A stretch of DNA of 64,000 bases from Nonomuraea fuscirosea (GTDB lineage: Bacteria; Actinomycetota; Actinomycetes; Streptosporangiales; Streptosporangiaceae): NCBI RefSeq assembly GCF_003001935.1, contig NZ_PVNG01000004.1, positions 124,001-188,000 of the forward strand. Direction: 5' to 3'. The notes beneath the pieces are model-generated. The model saw nothing but the letters and a program-made list of their open reading frames with translations. It was not told where the DNA came from and did no database searches. A program made the position numbers and the translations under genes. Positions 25,093 through 33,608 of the stretch are shown here, in pieces (within the stretch, counting starts at the first letter, position 1; the number at the start of each line of letters is the position of its first letter).

Positions 25093-26475
25093 TCAGCCGT
25101 TGCTCTCGGCGAACGTCTTGTAGTCCTTCTCCAGGGTGTCGAGGAACTCCTGCGGCTTCGCCTTCCCGGCCAGCAGGTCCTGCAGCGCCGCGCCGAGCGT
25201 GTCGGCGAATGTCGGGGTGGCGTAGTCGAGGTAGGGCACGAGCCCGTTCTTCTCGGTGGCCGTGCCGAACGCGGTGAACACGTCCTGCTGCGGCCCCTCC
25301 TTCACCGTCTGCGCGCCGGTGTCGGCGACGGGCAGGTTGCCGGTCTCGGTGAGCACCTTCATGGCGTCGGCGTTGGTGATGAAGTCGATGTACGCCGCCG
25401 CCGCGTCGGGGTGCGGGCTCTTGGCGGTGATCGCGAACGGCAGGCCCGTGCCCCCGGTCGCCACCGGCGCGGCGTCGGCCGTGGCGCCGGGCGGCAGCAT
25501 GAAGCCCAGGTCGTCGCCCAGCGCCTTCTCCAGGTCGGCCAGCAGCCACGTGCCCGCGATCAGGAAGACGCCCTGCCCCTTGCCGAACGCCTGCCAGGCC
25601 GCGTCGTAACCCTGCCCGTTGAAGCCCTTGGCGAAGTAGCCGTCGTTCACCCATGTCACCAGCTGCTCGGCGGCCCTGGTGTTCTCCGGCGTGTTCCACG
25701 AGGCGCCCTTGCGGCCGAACGCGAGCGTGCCGATCTGCTCCGCCGGGACGTTGCGGCCCTGCACCGTGCCGAACACGTGCACGGCCGGCCACTTGTCCAG
25801 GTTGCCGAACTGCATCGGCACCTCGCCGCCCGCCTTCGCCTTGGCCAGCGCGGCCTCGAAGTCGGCCCACGTCTTCGGCGGCTCAAGGCCGAGCTTGGTC
25901 AGTTTGCTCTTGTTGTAGAACAGGCCGACGACCTCGCCGACCTGCGGCAGGCCGTACAGGTTGCCCTCGCCGAACAGCTTGCCGTCGGCGCTGTAGCGCG
26001 AGTAACGCAGCACCGAGTCGGGGTAGCGGCTCTTCCATCCGTACGCCTCGGCGTAGGGGTCCAGCGCGAGCAGCTGCCCGGCCTTGACGAACGCGCCCAT
26101 GGACGAGCGGCCGTTGTTGGCCTCCACCACGTCGGGCGGCTCGTTGCCGCTCAGCGCCAGCCGCAGCGTGGTGTTGAGGTCGTCGAACGAGCGGGAGGTG
26201 CGCTTCAGCTTGATGTTGGGGTATTTCGCCTGGAAAGCCGTGTTGAGCTGCTCCATCTGGGCCGCCTGGCCGCCGCGCACCTCCTGGTCCCACACGTTCA
26301 GGGTGACCTCGCCGAGGGAGGCGGGATCGGTGCGCACCGCCGACGCGCTCGCCTGCGGGGTGGCGGCGGGGGGCGGCGCGGAGGAGCCGGGGGCGCAGCC
26401 GGCCAGGGCGAGCGCGCCGGCGGCCAGCAGGACGAGGGTCCTGGATCCGCGCGGCTGTCGCTTCGGGGCGATCAT
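25093..26475 (-). CDS. Extracellular sugar-binding lipoprotein (CUT1 family)
   Basis: A 460-residue solute-binding protein of the MalE/SBP_bac_1 type. The signal ends in lipobox ALAGC, followed by an Ala/Pro/Ser linker. The mature domain has the family signature LALSGNEPPDVVEANNG, and its hinge and ligand region are rich in Trp and Tyr. It is the second gene of the operon, 3 bp after the kinase stop. The ligand is unknown; the neighbouring deacetylase and GH4 enzyme point to a glycoside, perhaps one containing an amino sugar. Confidence 0.88.
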   Translation of the reverse strand: MIAPKRQPRGSRTLVLLAAGALALAGCAPGSSAPPPAATPQASASAVRTDPASLGEVTLNVWDQEVRGGQAAQMEQLNTAFQAKYPNIKLKRTSRSFDDLNTTLRLALSGNEPPDVVEANNGRSSMGAFVKAGQLLALDPYAEAYGWKSRYPDSVLRYSRYSADGKLFGEGNLYGLPQVGEVVGLFYNKSKLTKLGLEPPKTWADFEAALAKAKAGGEVPMQFGNLDKWPAVHVFGTVQGRNVPAEQIGTLAFGRKGASWNTPENTRAAEQLVTWVNDGYFAKGFNGQGYDAAWQAFGKGQGVFLIAGTWLLADLEKALGDDLGFMLPPGATADAAPVATGGTGLPFAITAKSPHPDAAAAYIDFITNADAMKVLTETGNLPVADTGAQTVKEGPQQDVFTAFGTATEKNGLVPYLDYATPTFADTLGAALQDLLAGKAKPQEFLDTLEKDYKTFAESNG

Positions 26476-26478
26476 CAG

Positions 26479-27693
26479 TTACTCCTTCTGCGCAGGTACG
26501 CGAGGCGTGTCCGGGTCCTCGCCCTCGGGCGGGGAGTGCGGCTCGTCGGGCCGCTTCCCGGAAGCGGGGGATGTCATGCCCACGTCGGCGTACCGGGCGA
26601 TGGTGGCGACCGCGCGGCGTACCGCTCCGACCGGGACCGTGGGCACCAGCCGGTCGAGGAAGGCGTAGCGGCGGGCCAGCGAGCTGCCGTAGGCGCCGCT
26701 GTGATCGGCCGCCGCGCGCACCTCGTGCCACCAGTCGGCGATGTCGCCCCAGCCGGGCGCGGCCAGCGAGCCGCCGAACTGCTGCACCGCGAGGGCCGCG
26801 CACACCTCCGCGAAGGCCAGCCGGTCGTCCAGCGGCCAGTGGCACAGCGTGCCGAGCACGAAGCCGGCCCCGAAGACGTCGCCCGCGCCGGTCGGGTCGA
26901 GCGCCGTCACCCGCGGCGCGGGCACGAACGCCTCCTCGCCCGTCGTCGAGTCGATCGCCATCGCGCCGTTGGCCCCGTCGGTCACCACGGCCAGCGGCAC
27001 CTTGTCGGCGATGGCGTAGAGCGCGTCGCGCGGCGTCTCGGTGCCGGTGTAGGCCATCGCCTCGGTCGCGTTCGGCATGAAGGCGTGGCAGACGCCGAGC
27101 TGGTCCAGCAGCGAGCGGGGCCACGCGCCCGACGGGTCCCAGCCGACGTCGGCGAAGATGAGCGCGCCCTCGCGGTGGGCCAGCTCCGCCCAGTTGCAGG
27201 CGGCGTCCGGATCGCCCAGGGGCTCCTCGGGCGACAACGTCACGATCACGGCCCTGGACGGCGGCGGCTTGCCGATCATCTCGTTGGCTGGCATGGGGGC
27301 CGGATGGCCGTGCGTGACCATGCTGCGGTCGCGGTGCACCGCCATCGAGACCGTCACCGGCGAGTGCCAGTGCTCGAAGCGCTGCGACCGGGACAAGTCG
27401 ACCGACTCCTGCTGCTCCAGCGTGCGCCAGCAGAAGTCGCCGTAGTCGTCGTCGCCGAACGCGGCCGCCAGCGACGTGCGCAGCCCCAGCCGGCTGGTCG
27501 CGATGGCCAGGTTGGCGATGCCGCCGGGGCAGGAGCCCATGCCCTCGGCCCAGATCTCCGTGCCGGCCGCGGGCATCGCGGGCAGGCCGGTGAAGATGAT
27601 GTCGAGGAAGACGGTTCCGGCCAGGAAGACGTCGAACTGCGGGCCCTCCGGGGTCCGTTCGCCGGCGAGAGGGTCGTACGCCTGGACAGACAC
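26479..27693 (-). CDS. PfkB-family carbohydrate kinase
   Basis: A 404-residue ribokinase-fold kinase. GTG start at 27693, supported by GAGGAGG about 9 nt upstream. N-terminal FDVFLAGTVFLDIIF and CPGGIANLAIATSRLG form the sugar site; the C-terminal signature DPTGAGDVFGAGF carries the catalytic Asp and anion hole. It is longer than typical PfkB kinases because of an N-terminal extension and a roughly 50-residue C-terminal tail. As first gene of the transport operon it probably phosphorylates the imported sugar or its hydrolysis product. Confidence 0.86.
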   Translation of the reverse strand: MSVQAYDPLAGERTPEGPQFDVFLAGTVFLDIIFTGLPAMPAAGTEIWAEGMGSCPGGIANLAIATSRLGLRTSLAAAFGDDDYGDFCWRTLEQQESVDLSRSQRFEHWHSPVTVSMAVHRDRSMVTHGHPAPMPANEMIGKPPPSRAVIVTLSPEEPLGDPDAACNWAELAHREGALIFADVGWDPSGAWPRSLLDQLGVCHAFMPNATEAMAYTGTETPRDALYAIADKVPLAVVTDGANGAMAIDSTTGEEAFVPAPRVTALDPTGAGDVFGAGFVLGTLCHWPLDDRLAFAEVCAALAVQQFGGSLAAPGWGDIADWWHEVRAAADHSGAYGSSLARRYAFLDRLVPTVPVGAVRRAVATIARYADVGMTSPASGKRPDEPHSPPEGEDPDTPRVPAQKE

Positions 27694-27824
27694 GGGATCA
27701 GGTCCTCCTCGACACGCGGGATGTGCGCAATCTTGCACGTTTGCTCGCACACTTCAAGTGTTTCGGGCGACCGATTGGCGCAAGATGCTTACTTATGCGC
27801 GAATTTGACTGATACACTCCCGGC
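27694..27824. promoter_or_regulatory. Divergent control region, kinase/ABC operon and DeoR gene
   Basis: Contains a perfect palindrome ACACTT-C-AAGTGT at 27749-27761 and a GCAA-TC-TTGC palindrome at 27727-27736. GCGCAA-type half-sites recur near 27778. It lies between the PfkB start (27693) and the DeoR-family start (27825). Candidate operators for that regulator; promoter hexamers are not clear. Confidence 0.45.
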
Positions 27825-28583
27825 GTGCTCCAGCGCCTCAGGCATGCCGAGATCATGCGCCGCGTCCGCAGCTCGGGCGCCTCCAGCGTGCGCGATCTCG
27901 CGAGCCAGCTCGGGGTGAGCCCGTCCACCATCCGCAGGGACCTCGAGGTGCTCGACCGCGACGGCACCCTGCGCCGAGTCCGCGGCGGCGCCCTGGCCGG
28001 CGTCGACGCCGACGCCGACCGGCCCTTCGCCGAGGTGGCGGCCACCGACGAACAGGACAAGGAGGCCGTGGCCGCCCGCGCCGCCGAACTCGTCGGCGAC
28101 GGCGACGTGGTCCTGCTCGACATCGGCACCACCACCATGTGCCTGGCCCGGCGGCTGCGCGGGCGCCGCGTCACCGTGGTGACCTCCAGCCTCGCCGTCC
28201 TCGACGTGCTGCGCTCCGACCCCGAGGTCGAGCTGCTGCTGCTCGGCGGCATGATCCGGCGGCCCTACCACTCGCTGGTCGGGGTGCTGACCGAGGCCGC
28301 GCTGAGCCAGGTCGTCGCCGACCGCGTCTTCCTCGGCGCCAGCGGCGTACGCCCCGACGGGCAGCTCGTCGACACCACCTTGGCCGAGGTGCCGCTCAAA
28401 CGCGCCATGATCGCCGCGGCCGGGCAGGTGGTGCTGCTCGTGGACCGCCACAAGTTCCCCGGTACCGGCGCGCTGCGCGTGTGCGGGCCCGAGGACGTGG
28501 ACATGATCGTCACGAACACGGGCGCCGACGAGAGCACGCTGCGCGCCTGCGCGGCCGCCGGCGCCGAAGTGCTGCTCACATGA
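27825..28583 (+). CDS. DeoR-family transcriptional regulator
   Basis: A 252-residue regulator. The N-terminal HTH (RHAEIMRRVRSSGASSVRDLASQLGVSPSTIRRDLEVL) is followed by the DeoRC domain with LDIGTTTMCLARRL, VTSSLAVLDVL and VDRHKFPG. GTG start. It is divergent from the kinase/ABC/deacetylase operon and 10 bp upstream of the GH4 gene, so it probably controls both in response to a sugar phosphate. Confidence 0.92.
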   Translation: MLQRLRHAEIMRRVRSSGASSVRDLASQLGVSPSTIRRDLEVLDRDGTLRRVRGGALAGVDADADRPFAEVAATDEQDKEAVAARAAELVGDGDVVLLDIGTTTMCLARRLRGRRVTVVTSSLAVLDVLRSDPEVELLLLGGMIRRPYHSLVGVLTEAALSQVVADRVFLGASGVRPDGQLVDTTLAEVPLKRAMIAAAGQVVLLVDRHKFPGTGALRVCGPEDVDMIVTNTGADESTLRACAAAGAEVLLT

Positions 28584-28593
28584 AGGGGTGAGG

Positions 28594-29931
28594 ATGAGAC
28601 TGGCCGTTCTCGGCGGCGGGGGCTTCAGAGTCCCGCTGGTGTACGGCGCGCTCCTGCGCGACACCGCCAAACCGCGCGTGGAGGAGGTGGTGCTCTACGA
28701 CGTCTCGGAGGAGCGGCTGGCGGCCGTCTCCCACGTGCTGAGCGGCCTGGCGGCCGGACACGACGACCCGCCCCGCGTCCGCGTGACCACCGACCTCGAC
28801 ACCGCGCTGCGCGACGCCACGTTCGTCTTCTCCGCCATCCGGGTCGGCGGCCTGGCCGGCCGCACCGCAGACGAGCGGGTCGCCCTCGACCTCGGCCTGG
28901 TCGGCCAGGAGACCACCGGAGCGGGCGGCGTCTCCTACGGCCTGCGCACCGTGCCGGTCGCCGTGCGCGTCGCCGAACGGGTGGCCGCGCTCGCGCCCCG
29001 GGCCTGGGTGATCAACTTCACCAACCCGGCCGGCATCGTCACCGAGGCCATGCGCCGCGTGCTCGGCGACCGGGTGATCGGCATCTGCGACTCCCCGGTC
29101 GGGCTGATCCGGCGGGCCGCCGCCGCGCTCGGCCTCGACCCCGCCCGCGTGTCGCCCGACTACGTGGGGCTCAACCACCTCGGCTGGCTGCGCGGCCTGC
29201 ACCACGAGGGGCGCGACGTGCTGCCCGGTCTGCTCGCCGACGACGACGCGCTGCGCCGGGTGGAGGAGGCGCGCCTGTTCGGCACCGAGTGGGTGCGGGT
29301 GCTGGCGGCGCTGCCGAACGAGTACCTGTACTACTACTACCTGACCAGGGAGGCCGTGGCCGCGAGCGCCGGGCGCACCCGGGGTGAGGAACTGCTGGGC
29401 CAGCAGGACCGCTTCTACGCCGCCGTACGCGAGCGGCCGGACGACGCGCCCGCCGCGTGGGCGCGGGCGCGCAGGGAGCGGGACGAGTCGTACATGGCCG
29501 ACGCCCGCGGCGTCACCGACGCCGGGGAACGCGACGCCGCCGACCTGGAGGCGGGCGGCTACGAGGGCATCGCGCTCGCCCTCATGGCCGCCATCGCCCG
29601 CGGCGAGCCCGCCACCATGATCCTCAACGTGCGCAACGGCTCCGCCGTGCCGGGGCTGCCCGAGGACGGGGTCGTCGAGGTCCCGTGCGCGGTCGACGGC
29701 TCGGGCGTGCGCGCCCTGGCCACCCGGCCGCTGCCCGGCCGTTTCCTGGGGCTGACGCAGCAGGTCAAGGCGGTCGAGCAGACGGTCATCGAGGCCGCGC
29801 TGACCGGCTCGGCCCGGCTGGCGGCGGCGGCGTTCGCCATGCATCCGCTGGTGGACTCGACGAGCACGGCGGAGCGGCTGCTGGACGGCTACCGCGCCCG
29901 CATCCCGGAGCTGGCGGCCGTCTTCCCGTGA
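28594..29931 (+). CDS. Glycoside hydrolase family 4 enzyme
   Basis: A 445-residue NAD+- and Mn2+-dependent glycosidase, 6-phospho-beta-glucosidase/alpha-galactosidase class. It has the Rossmann start LAVLGGGGFRVPLVYGALL, INFTNPAGIVTEA, and metal ligands in GICDSP (Cys) and LNHLGWL (His). ATG at 28594 follows AGGGG; a GTG two codons earlier is less well placed. It acts in the cytoplasm, where it cleaves glycosides by oxidation-elimination at C3. Cotranscribed with the DeoR regulator. Whether the substrate is phosphorylated is not visible. Confidence 0.88.
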   Translation: MRLAVLGGGGFRVPLVYGALLRDTAKPRVEEVVLYDVSEERLAAVSHVLSGLAAGHDDPPRVRVTTDLDTALRDATFVFSAIRVGGLAGRTADERVALDLGLVGQETTGAGGVSYGLRTVPVAVRVAERVAALAPRAWVINFTNPAGIVTEAMRRVLGDRVIGICDSPVGLIRRAAAALGLDPARVSPDYVGLNHLGWLRGLHHEGRDVLPGLLADDDALRRVEEARLFGTEWVRVLAALPNEYLYYYYLTREAVAASAGRTRGEELLGQQDRFYAAVRERPDDAPAAWARARRERDESYMADARGVTDAGERDAADLEAGGYEGIALALMAAIARGEPATMILNVRNGSAVPGLPEDGVVEVPCAVDGSGVRALATRPLPGRFLGLTQQVKAVEQTVIEAALTGSARLAAAAFAMHPLVDSTSTAERLLDGYRARIPELAAVFP

Positions 29932-30983
29932 CGACGCCGCCGGGCGCGGGCGCCGGCCGCGCGCTGATCCTCGGGGTGGCGGCGAGCGCCGGCCTGACCG
30001 CCCTCATCTGGGTGCTCGGCAGCCGGCTGCAGGGCATCGAGTTACGGCCCGACCAGGGCGCCTCCTGGTACTACTGGAAGCTGCCCGACCCCACCCTCTG
30101 GACCCGCCTGTCGGCCTGGACCGGCTACGCGGCCCACCAAGCCGCGTTCTGGTGGCTCATCTATCACGCGCAGACGCGGGTCCGCCGCTACACCGGCGGC
30201 CTGCACCGGGTCAACGTGGTGGCGCTGGCCGTCAACGCCGGTTTCGTCGCCCTGCACGTCCTGCAGACGCATCTGTTCTACGACGGTCTCGCCCAGGACG
30301 TGTCGATCTACAGCTCGCAGGGCTCGGTGGTGCTGCTGCTGGTGGTCGTGCTGCTCATGGAGAACCGGCGGCGCGGCCTCCTCCTCGGCCGGCCCGCCCC
30401 CATCGGCCGGGCCGTCGTGGACTTCGCCCGCCGCTACCACGGGTACCTGTTCAGCTGGGCGGCCGTCTACACCTTCTGGTACCACCCGGCGGAGGGCACC
30501 TCCGGCCACCTGATCGGCTTCTTCTACATGTTCCTGCTGCTGGTGCAGGGCTCGCTCTTCCTCACCAGGGCGCACACCCGCCGCTGGTGGACCTTCACCC
30601 TGGAGGGGCTGGTGGCCGTGCACGGCACGCTGGTCGCCGTCATGACCTCGGGGCCGGACGGCGCGTGGCCGATGTTCCTGTTCGGCTTCCTCGGGGTGTT
30701 CGTGCTCACCCAGATGCACGGCCTCGGCCTGCCCGTGCCCGTCCGCTGGGGCCTGGCCGCGCTGTACGCGGGGGCGGTGCTGCTCGTGTACGGGCTGCGC
30801 GGCGACCTCGGCGCGGCCGTGGCCGAGCCGGTCAGGATCCCGGCCATCGAGTACGTCCTGGTCGGTGTGCTGGCCGTGCTGATCTGGCTGGGCCTGCGCA
30901 CCGCCGCCCTGATCCGCCGGCCCGCCCCGCCGTCCCCTTCCGCCCCCGGCCACACGGACGAGGGCGGTACGGCGGCCGGCTAG
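29928..30983 (+). CDS. Polytopic membrane protein of unknown function
   Basis: A 351-residue integral membrane protein with about nine hydrophobic segments (LILGVAASAGLTALIWVLG, VVLLLVVVLLM, LIGFFYMFLLLVQGSLFL and others). GTG start overlaps the GH4 stop in a GTGA, so the two genes are translationally coupled. Conserved-looking histidines and aromatics in loops (YHPAEGTSGHL, QMHGLGL) are suggestive but not diagnostic. I recognise no transporter or enzyme family. A role linked to the GH4 locus is possible. The stop codon overlaps that of the convergent MazF-like gene. Confidence 0.65.
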   Translation: MTTPPGAGAGRALILGVAASAGLTALIWVLGSRLQGIELRPDQGASWYYWKLPDPTLWTRLSAWTGYAAHQAAFWWLIYHAQTRVRRYTGGLHRVNVVALAVNAGFVALHVLQTHLFYDGLAQDVSIYSSQGSVVLLLVVVLLMENRRRGLLLGRPAPIGRAVVDFARRYHGYLFSWAAVYTFWYHPAEGTSGHLIGFFYMFLLLVQGSLFLTRAHTRRWWTFTLEGLVAVHGTLVAVMTSGPDGAWPMFLFGFLGVFVLTQMHGLGLPVPVRWGLAALYAGAVLLVYGLRGDLGAAVAEPVRIPAIEYVLVGVLAVLIWLGLRTAALIRRPAPPSPSAPGHTDEGGTAAG

Positions 30984-31408
30984 CGCGCGCCCCAGCCGTG
31001 GGTCTTCATGAGCCGGGCCGCCACCCTGGCGAAGCGCTCGCCGTCGAGGATCGCGCCCTCGCGCCTGATGTCGTCCTCGTCGAGCACGAAGACCCGGTCC
31101 AGCCGGACGTAGGAGATCCGGTCGTCGCGGCCCCACGCGCCCAGCTCCAGCCAGTCGTCACCGTCGTCGCCCTTGCTGGACAGCATCATGCCCAGCAGCC
31201 GCCGGCCCGTGCGGCCCACGATCAGCAGCGGCCGGTCCTTGCCTCTGGCCGGGTCCTCCTCGTACGGCACCCACGCCCAGACGATCTCCCCGGGGTCGGC
31301 CATGCCGTCGAGGTCGGGGGAGTAGGCCAGCGTCGTGGGCCCGTGCAGGGAATGGATCTCGCGTACCGCGCCCCGGGCCGGCCGGGGGTCCTCACCTAGA
31401 TCACGCAT
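30980..31408 (-). CDS. PemK/MazF-family-like protein without visible antitoxin
   Basis: A 142-residue protein. The central part DPGEIVWAWVPYEEDPARGK, then RPLLIVGR, matches the MazF/PemK fold entry (G-x-V-W-W-V-P-E-D, then K-R-P-xx-VV). Known members are mRNA endoribonucleases or their inactive relatives. No antitoxin-sized gene lies beside it. In actinobacteria such longer, solitary forms are common and may not be toxins. Its stop shares a CTAG tetranucleotide with the stop of the convergent membrane-protein gene. Confidence 0.65.
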   Translation of the reverse strand: MRDLGEDPRPARGAVREIHSLHGPTTLAYSPDLDGMADPGEIVWAWVPYEEDPARGKDRPLLIVGRTGRRLLGMMLSSKGDDGDDWLELGAWGRDDRISYVRLDRVFVLDEDDIRREGAILDGERFARVAARLMKTHGWGAR

Positions 31409-31417
31409 TGGGGGAGC

Positions 31418-32539
31418 TTACGGCGCGAGCCCGGCGGAAATCCACCCGGCCCCTCGCGTCACGGCCGCAGGCCGAGGAAGAACTCCCTGACGTCCTCGAC
31501 GAACAGGGGGGGCCTGGAGGGCGGCGTAGTGACCGCCGCGCGGATACTCCGACCAGCGCACCACGTGGTGCACCCGGTCGGCGTAGCGCCGCACGGTCGT
31601 GTCGCCGGGGAAGAGCGCGAAGGCGGTGGGCGTCGGGTCGGGCGCCGCCGGGGGCGCCCAGTCGGGGACGCTCTCCCGGTACAAGCGGCCGGCCGAGCCC
31701 GCCGTGCCGGTGAACCAGTAGAGCGAGATGTTCGTGAGCAGGTCGTCGGGCGTGAGCCCGCCCGCGTCCCGGCCCCAGGAGGCGAACGCGTCCAGGTTCC
31801 AGGCGAGCTGCCCGGCGGGGGAGTCGGCCAGGGCGTAGGCGAGGGTCTGCGGCCTGGTGCCCTGGATGACGGCGTACCCGTTGACCTCCTTCCACCGCTC
31901 GACGCCGGCGGCGCGCTCCCGCTCCTCCTCCGTCAGGCCCGACAGGTCGTCGTCGGGGAACGCGGTCACGGAGGCGTTCAGATGCACTCCGGCCACCCGG
32001 CCGGGGGCGGCCCTGGAGACGGCGGCCGAGATCAGCGAGCCGAAGTCGCCGCCCTGCACGCCGAAGCGGCCGTACCCGAGCCGGTCCATCAGCGTGATCC
32101 AGGCGGCGGCGATCCGCCGCACGCCCCAGCCCGGCTCGCGGGTGGGCCCTGAGCAGGTGAAGCCGGGGATGGACGGGACGATCACGTGGAAGTCGCGGGA
32201 GAGCGGCCCGGCCACGCGGGAGAAGTCGGCGAACGAGCTGGGCCAGCCGTGGGTCAGCAGCAGCGGCGGCGCGTCCTCGCGGGCGGAGCGCAGGTGCGCG
32301 AAGTGCACGAGCTGCCCGTCGATCACGGTCGTGTACTGCGGCAGCTCGTTCAGCCGCGCCTCGTGCTCCCGCCAGTCGTAGCCGTCCTCCCAGTACGCGG
32401 CCAGCTCCCGCACCGCCTCCGGCGGCACCCCGTACGACCAGCCCGTCCCGTCGAGCGCGTCCGGCCGGCGCGTCCTGGCCAGCCGGTCGCGCAGATCGTC
32501 GAGGCGGTCCTGGGAGATGTCGATGACGAACGTGTCCAT
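31418..32539 (-). CDS. Epoxide hydrolase with C-terminal frameshift
   Basis: An alpha/beta hydrolase with an N-terminal EHN domain. Catalytic parts are the nucleophile Asp in QGGDFGS, oxyanion HGWPSS, ring Tyr residues and the His in RGGHYAAL. After QAPP the frame reads VRRGRQG. One base less in the G7 run at 31506-31512 would give LFVEDVREFFLGLRP and a stop at 31459-31461, exactly the family ending. So the last 30 or so residues are probably off-frame through a real mutation or a sequencing error. Start at 32539 (MDTFVIDIS); an ATG 7 codons earlier is possible. Divergent from a WYL regulator. Confidence 0.8.
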   Translation of the reverse strand: MDTFVIDISQDRLDDLRDRLARTRRPDALDGTGWSYGVPPEAVRELAAYWEDGYDWREHEARLNELPQYTTVIDGQLVHFAHLRSAREDAPPLLLTHGWPSSFADFSRVAGPLSRDFHVIVPSIPGFTCSGPTREPGWGVRRIAAAWITLMDRLGYGRFGVQGGDFGSLISAAVSRAAPGRVAGVHLNASVTAFPDDDLSGLTEEERERAAGVERWKEVNGYAVIQGTRPQTLAYALADSPAGQLAWNLDAFASWGRDAGGLTPDDLLTNISLYWFTGTAGSAGRLYRESVPDWAPPAAPDPTPTAFALFPGDTTVRRYADRVHHVVRWSEYPRGGHYAALQAPPVRRGRQGVLPRPAAVTRGAGWISAGLAP

Positions 32540-32555
32540 GCCCGGCACGTTAGGC

Positions 32556-32647
32556 GGCATCGCGGTCAGTTCCAGGCCGCGATGGCAGGCTCGCGACGGA
32601 AGGCGCCGTGACGGCCGGCATCGCGGTCAGTTCCTGGCCGCGATGGC
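32556..32647. promoter_or_regulatory. Two copies of a 31-bp operator-like palindrome
   Basis: The 31-bp sequences at 32556-32586 and 32617-32647 differ at one base and are spaced 61 bp apart. Each holds ATCGCGG and CCGCGAT (7-bp arms, 11-bp spacer TCAGTTCC[A/T]GG reading across). They lie between the epoxide hydrolase and the WYL regulator. The second ends 7 bp before the regulator start. Likely the binding sites of that regulator. Confidence 0.75.
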
Positions 32648-32654
32648 GGGCACA

Positions 32655-33608
32655 ATGGCCGGTGTGCTGGACACCTCGGCCAGGCTGCTGCGCCTGCTCT
32701 CCCTGTTGCAGACCCGGCGCGACTGGGCCGGCGCCGACCTGGCGCGGCGGCTCGGCGTCGCCCCCAGGACGCTGCGCCGCGACGTCGGACGGCTGCGCGA
32801 GCTCGGCTACCCGGTGCACTCCACGCCGGGCGCCGCCGGCGGCTACCGGCTGGGCGCGGGCGCGGAGCTGCCGCCGCTGCTGCTCGACGACGAGGAGGCC
32901 GTCGCCGTGGCGCTCGGGCTGCGTACGGCCGCGAACGGCACCGTGACCGGGATCGAGGAGACCTCGCTGCAGGCGCTGGCCAAGCTGGAGCAGGTCCTGC
33001 CCGCCCGCCTGCGCACGCGGGTCGGCACGCTGCAGGCCCACACCGTGCGGATCAACCGGGCCGGCCCCACCGTGGACGCCGACGTGCTCACCCACGTCAC
33101 CGCCGCCTGCCGCGACCGCGAGCAGCTGCGCTTCGGCTACACCACCTACGACGGCGAGACGGCGCAGCGGCGGGCCGAGCCGCACAGCCTCGTCAGCGTG
33201 GGCCACCGCTGGTATCTCGTCGCCTGGGACGTCGAGCGCCGTGACTGGCGCACTTTCCGGGCCGACCGGATCCGGCTGCGCACCCCCAACGGTCCCCGCT
33301 TCGCCCCGCGCGAGCCGCCCGCGCCCGACGTCGCCGCCTGGCTGCACGACCGGCTGGCCCACGGGATGTGGCCGATCGAGGGGCGGTTCCTGCTGCACGC
33401 GCCGGCCGAGCGGATGGCCGGCCGCACCCAGGGCGTGGTGGAGCCCGCGGGCCCGGACCGCTGCGTGCTCACGCTGCGCGGCGACGACCCGCACCTGATG
33501 GCCGTCGTCGTGGCCTTCCTCGACGTCGACTTCGAGGTGATCGAGCCGGTCGAGCTGAAAGATCACCTCCAGGCGCTCGGCCGGCGGCTGCTCTCCTCTA
33601 GAATCTGA
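32655..33608 (+). CDS. YafY/WYL-family transcriptional regulator
   Basis: A 317-residue regulator. The N-terminal winged HTH is LLRLLSLLQTRRDWAGADLARRLGVAPRTLRRDVGRLRELGYPV. The WYL domain follows (RRAEPHSLVSVGHRWYLVAWDVERRDWRTFRADRI), then a WCX domain. ATG at 32655; no Shine-Dalgarno is evident, and an operator-like repeat ends just upstream. WYL proteins respond to nucleic-acid or small ligands. Its divergent partner, the epoxide hydrolase, is the obvious target. Confidence 0.9.
   Translation: MAGVLDTSARLLRLLSLLQTRRDWAGADLARRLGVAPRTLRRDVGRLRELGYPVHSTPGAAGGYRLGAGAELPPLLLDDEEAVAVALGLRTAANGTVTGIEETSLQALAKLEQVLPARLRTRVGTLQAHTVRINRAGPTVDADVLTHVTAACRDREQLRFGYTTYDGETAQRRAEPHSLVSVGHRWYLVAWDVERRDWRTFRADRIRLRTPNGPRFAPREPPAPDVAAWLHDRLAHGMWPIEGRFLLHAPAERMAGRTQGVVEPAGPDRCVLTLRGDDPHLMAVVVAFLDVDFEVIEPVELKDHLQALGRRLLSSRI

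Noticed and set aside
30980-31408. Complete MazEF toxin-antitoxin pair
   Set aside because: Only the MazF-like gene is found; neighbours are an epoxide hydrolase and a membrane protein, with no antitoxin-sized frame carrying a DNA-binding motif.
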